DNA of 5,935 nt from Treponema sp. (lineage in GTDB: Bacteria > Spirochaetota > Spirochaetia > Treponematales > Treponemataceae): NCBI GenBank assembly GCA_017613485.1, contig JAGADS010000088.1, positions 1 through 5,935 of the forward strand, written 5' to 3'. How positions within the stretch are numbered: position 1 is the first letter of the stretch; each line of letters begins with the position of its first letter. Shown piece by piece: positions 5,088 through 5,935 of this stretch. Under the pieces are notes generated by a model that searched no databases, had not been told where the DNA came from, and saw only the letters and a program-made list of their open reading frames with translations. A program made the translations under genes and the position numbers.

Positions 5088-5935
5088 TGAAAAAGGCTCT
5101 GACAATCTCAATGGACATGGATACATTTGGCAACAGCAATACCGGAGTAGCAAAGGCCGCAAAGTACATTGCGACTGATTCTGTAAAGACAGATCCTGAA
5201 TTCGAGAATCTATTTCTGCAGGATAAAGAAAACATTGACAGTATCGCGGAGAAAATAAAGGCGGAGGGATTTTCTGATGCCCATCCTCTCATAATCTGGA
5301 AAGAGAAGGACATACTTGTAGATGGACACACTAGACTAAAGGCTGCACGAAAAGCAGGCTGCTTCCAGGTGCCGGTCATGTATGAGTCATTCGCTTCCCG
5401 TGAGGAGGCTTTGCAGGCTGCCATGGACGAGCAAATTCAGCGGAGGAATCTTAGTGACAATGAACTGATGACTGCTGTTGAAAAGTATACTGAGCTGTAT
5501 GGAGAGGAAAAGGTAAAGTACATCCGGAAAAAGCTGACCAGCCTCACGGGAAAAAGTAAATCTACGGTAGAACGTGCAATGGCTATAGCTCAGGACGAGG
5601 AAGCTGTCAAAGATGTTAAAAACGGAGCTTCAATAAGCGGAGCCTACAATAAGCTCATGGAAAGAAAGCACCCGAAAGAAAAAAACAAAAGTGATAATGT
5701 AACAAAAACTGTTGCAGAAAGAAATACGTTTCCCGAAGCTACGGAACAACAGAAAAAAGGATATGCCGAGGGATTTGAAACAGGATTCCTTCATGCGGTG
5801 GCTCTTGCAGCTGATGGGAAAACACCTAAGGAGATGCTTGAGCTAACAGATCTTTCACATGAAACTATACAGGCTAAATACGCAAAACTTCCGAAGGACG
5901 AGGAAAAAAGAATCAAGGAACTGAGACAGGGAGGC
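5087..5935 (+). CDS. parB: ParB-like partition protein (3' partial)
   Basis: The gene is open to the window edge with 283 codons present. The N-terminal ParB/Srx-type domain (about 40-120) carries DGHTR (79-83) where chromosomal ParB has GERR, followed by RLKAARKAG and a Q-R-R-N-L segment (117-122). A helix-turn-helix lies at about 150-168 (LTGKSKSTVERAMAIA). A charged linker (about 192-222) leads to a C-terminal helical part with KGYAEGFETGFLHA and GKTPKEMLELTDLSHETI (244-261). The partner ParA and the overlapping stop/start support a role in partition, with ParB binding a centromere-like site that I could not locate. The start ATG has a near-perfect AAGGAGG (5073-5079) seven bases upstream. 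The GHTR form is common in plasmid and phage ParB relatives. Some of these proteins are instead nucleases or regulators, so centromere binding is inferred. Confidence 0.87.
   Translation, partial: MKKALTISMDMDTFGNSNTGVAKAAKYIATDSVKTDPEFENLFLQDKENIDSIAEKIKAEGFSDAHPLIIWKEKDILVDGHTRLKAARKAGCFQVPVMYESFASREEALQAAMDEQIQRRNLSDNELMTAVEKYTELYGEEKVKYIRKKLTSLTGKSKSTVERAMAIAQDEEAVKDVKNGASISGAYNKLMERKHPKEKNKSDNVTKTVAERNTFPEATEQQKKGYAEGFETGFLHAVALAADGKTPKEMLELTDLSHETIQAKYAKLPKDEEKRIKELRQGG

Noticed and set aside
5071..5424. 117-codon ORF on the - strand opposite parB
   Set aside because: It lies antisense to the conserved ParB domain, shows no recognisable domain and is most simply a frame shadow of parB.
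1..5935. CRISPR array, insertion sequence or integrase
   Set aside because: No regularly spaced direct repeats, transposase motifs or tyrosine/serine recombinase motifs were seen on either strand.

Overview
The window looks like a spirochaete chromosome, most likely a Treponema. The rpsA C-terminus, the DDDGAYT-type acidic tail, the GAF/sigma-54 activator next to it and the relaxed lipobox of a small secreted protein all fit that group. The assignment comes from family recognition, not from a search. Every recognised gene is on the + strand.

Region 1 (1-3736) is ordinary chromosomal sequence. It begins inside the last third of ribosomal protein S1 (two S1 domains, stop at 582-584). Twelve bases later, in the same frame and with no visible ribosome binding site, comes a complete GAF-AAA+-Fis sigma-54 activator (597-2153). 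A textbook sigma-70 promoter (TTGACA, 17 bp, TATAAT) then drives two closely spaced cell-envelope genes: a membrane-anchored TPR protein resembling YfgM (2258-2953) and a probable lipoprotein of unknown function with a polyserine linker (2969-3736).

Region 2 (3737-4307) has no credible protein gene but is dense in RNA structure. It holds a tRNA-Arg(UCU) with its own promoter, a GC-rich hairpin, a perfect 8-bp hairpin and a strong intrinsic terminator. After the terminator comes a run of about 220 bases with tRNA-like modules: a shortened acceptor plus T-arm element, a nested double stem, an 8-bp hairpin, and a nearly complete cloverleaf with an 8-base anticodon loop. Several of its strands can pair with more than one partner. 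The run ends in a perfect 7-bp hairpin that carries the parA Shine-Dalgarno sequence in its loop, directly against the parA start codon.

Region 3 (4308-5935) is a two-gene partition cassette, parA followed by parB, with stop and start codons overlapping (TAATG). The parB gene runs off the window. A partition cassette placed just downstream of a tRNA gene suggests the left part of an integrated plasmid, phage-plasmid or ICE-like element. No integrase or second attachment site is visible, so the element's extent cannot be set from this window.

The most unusual material is the structured stretch at 4041-4307: a tRNA-like, possibly switch-forming leader upstream of a partition operon.
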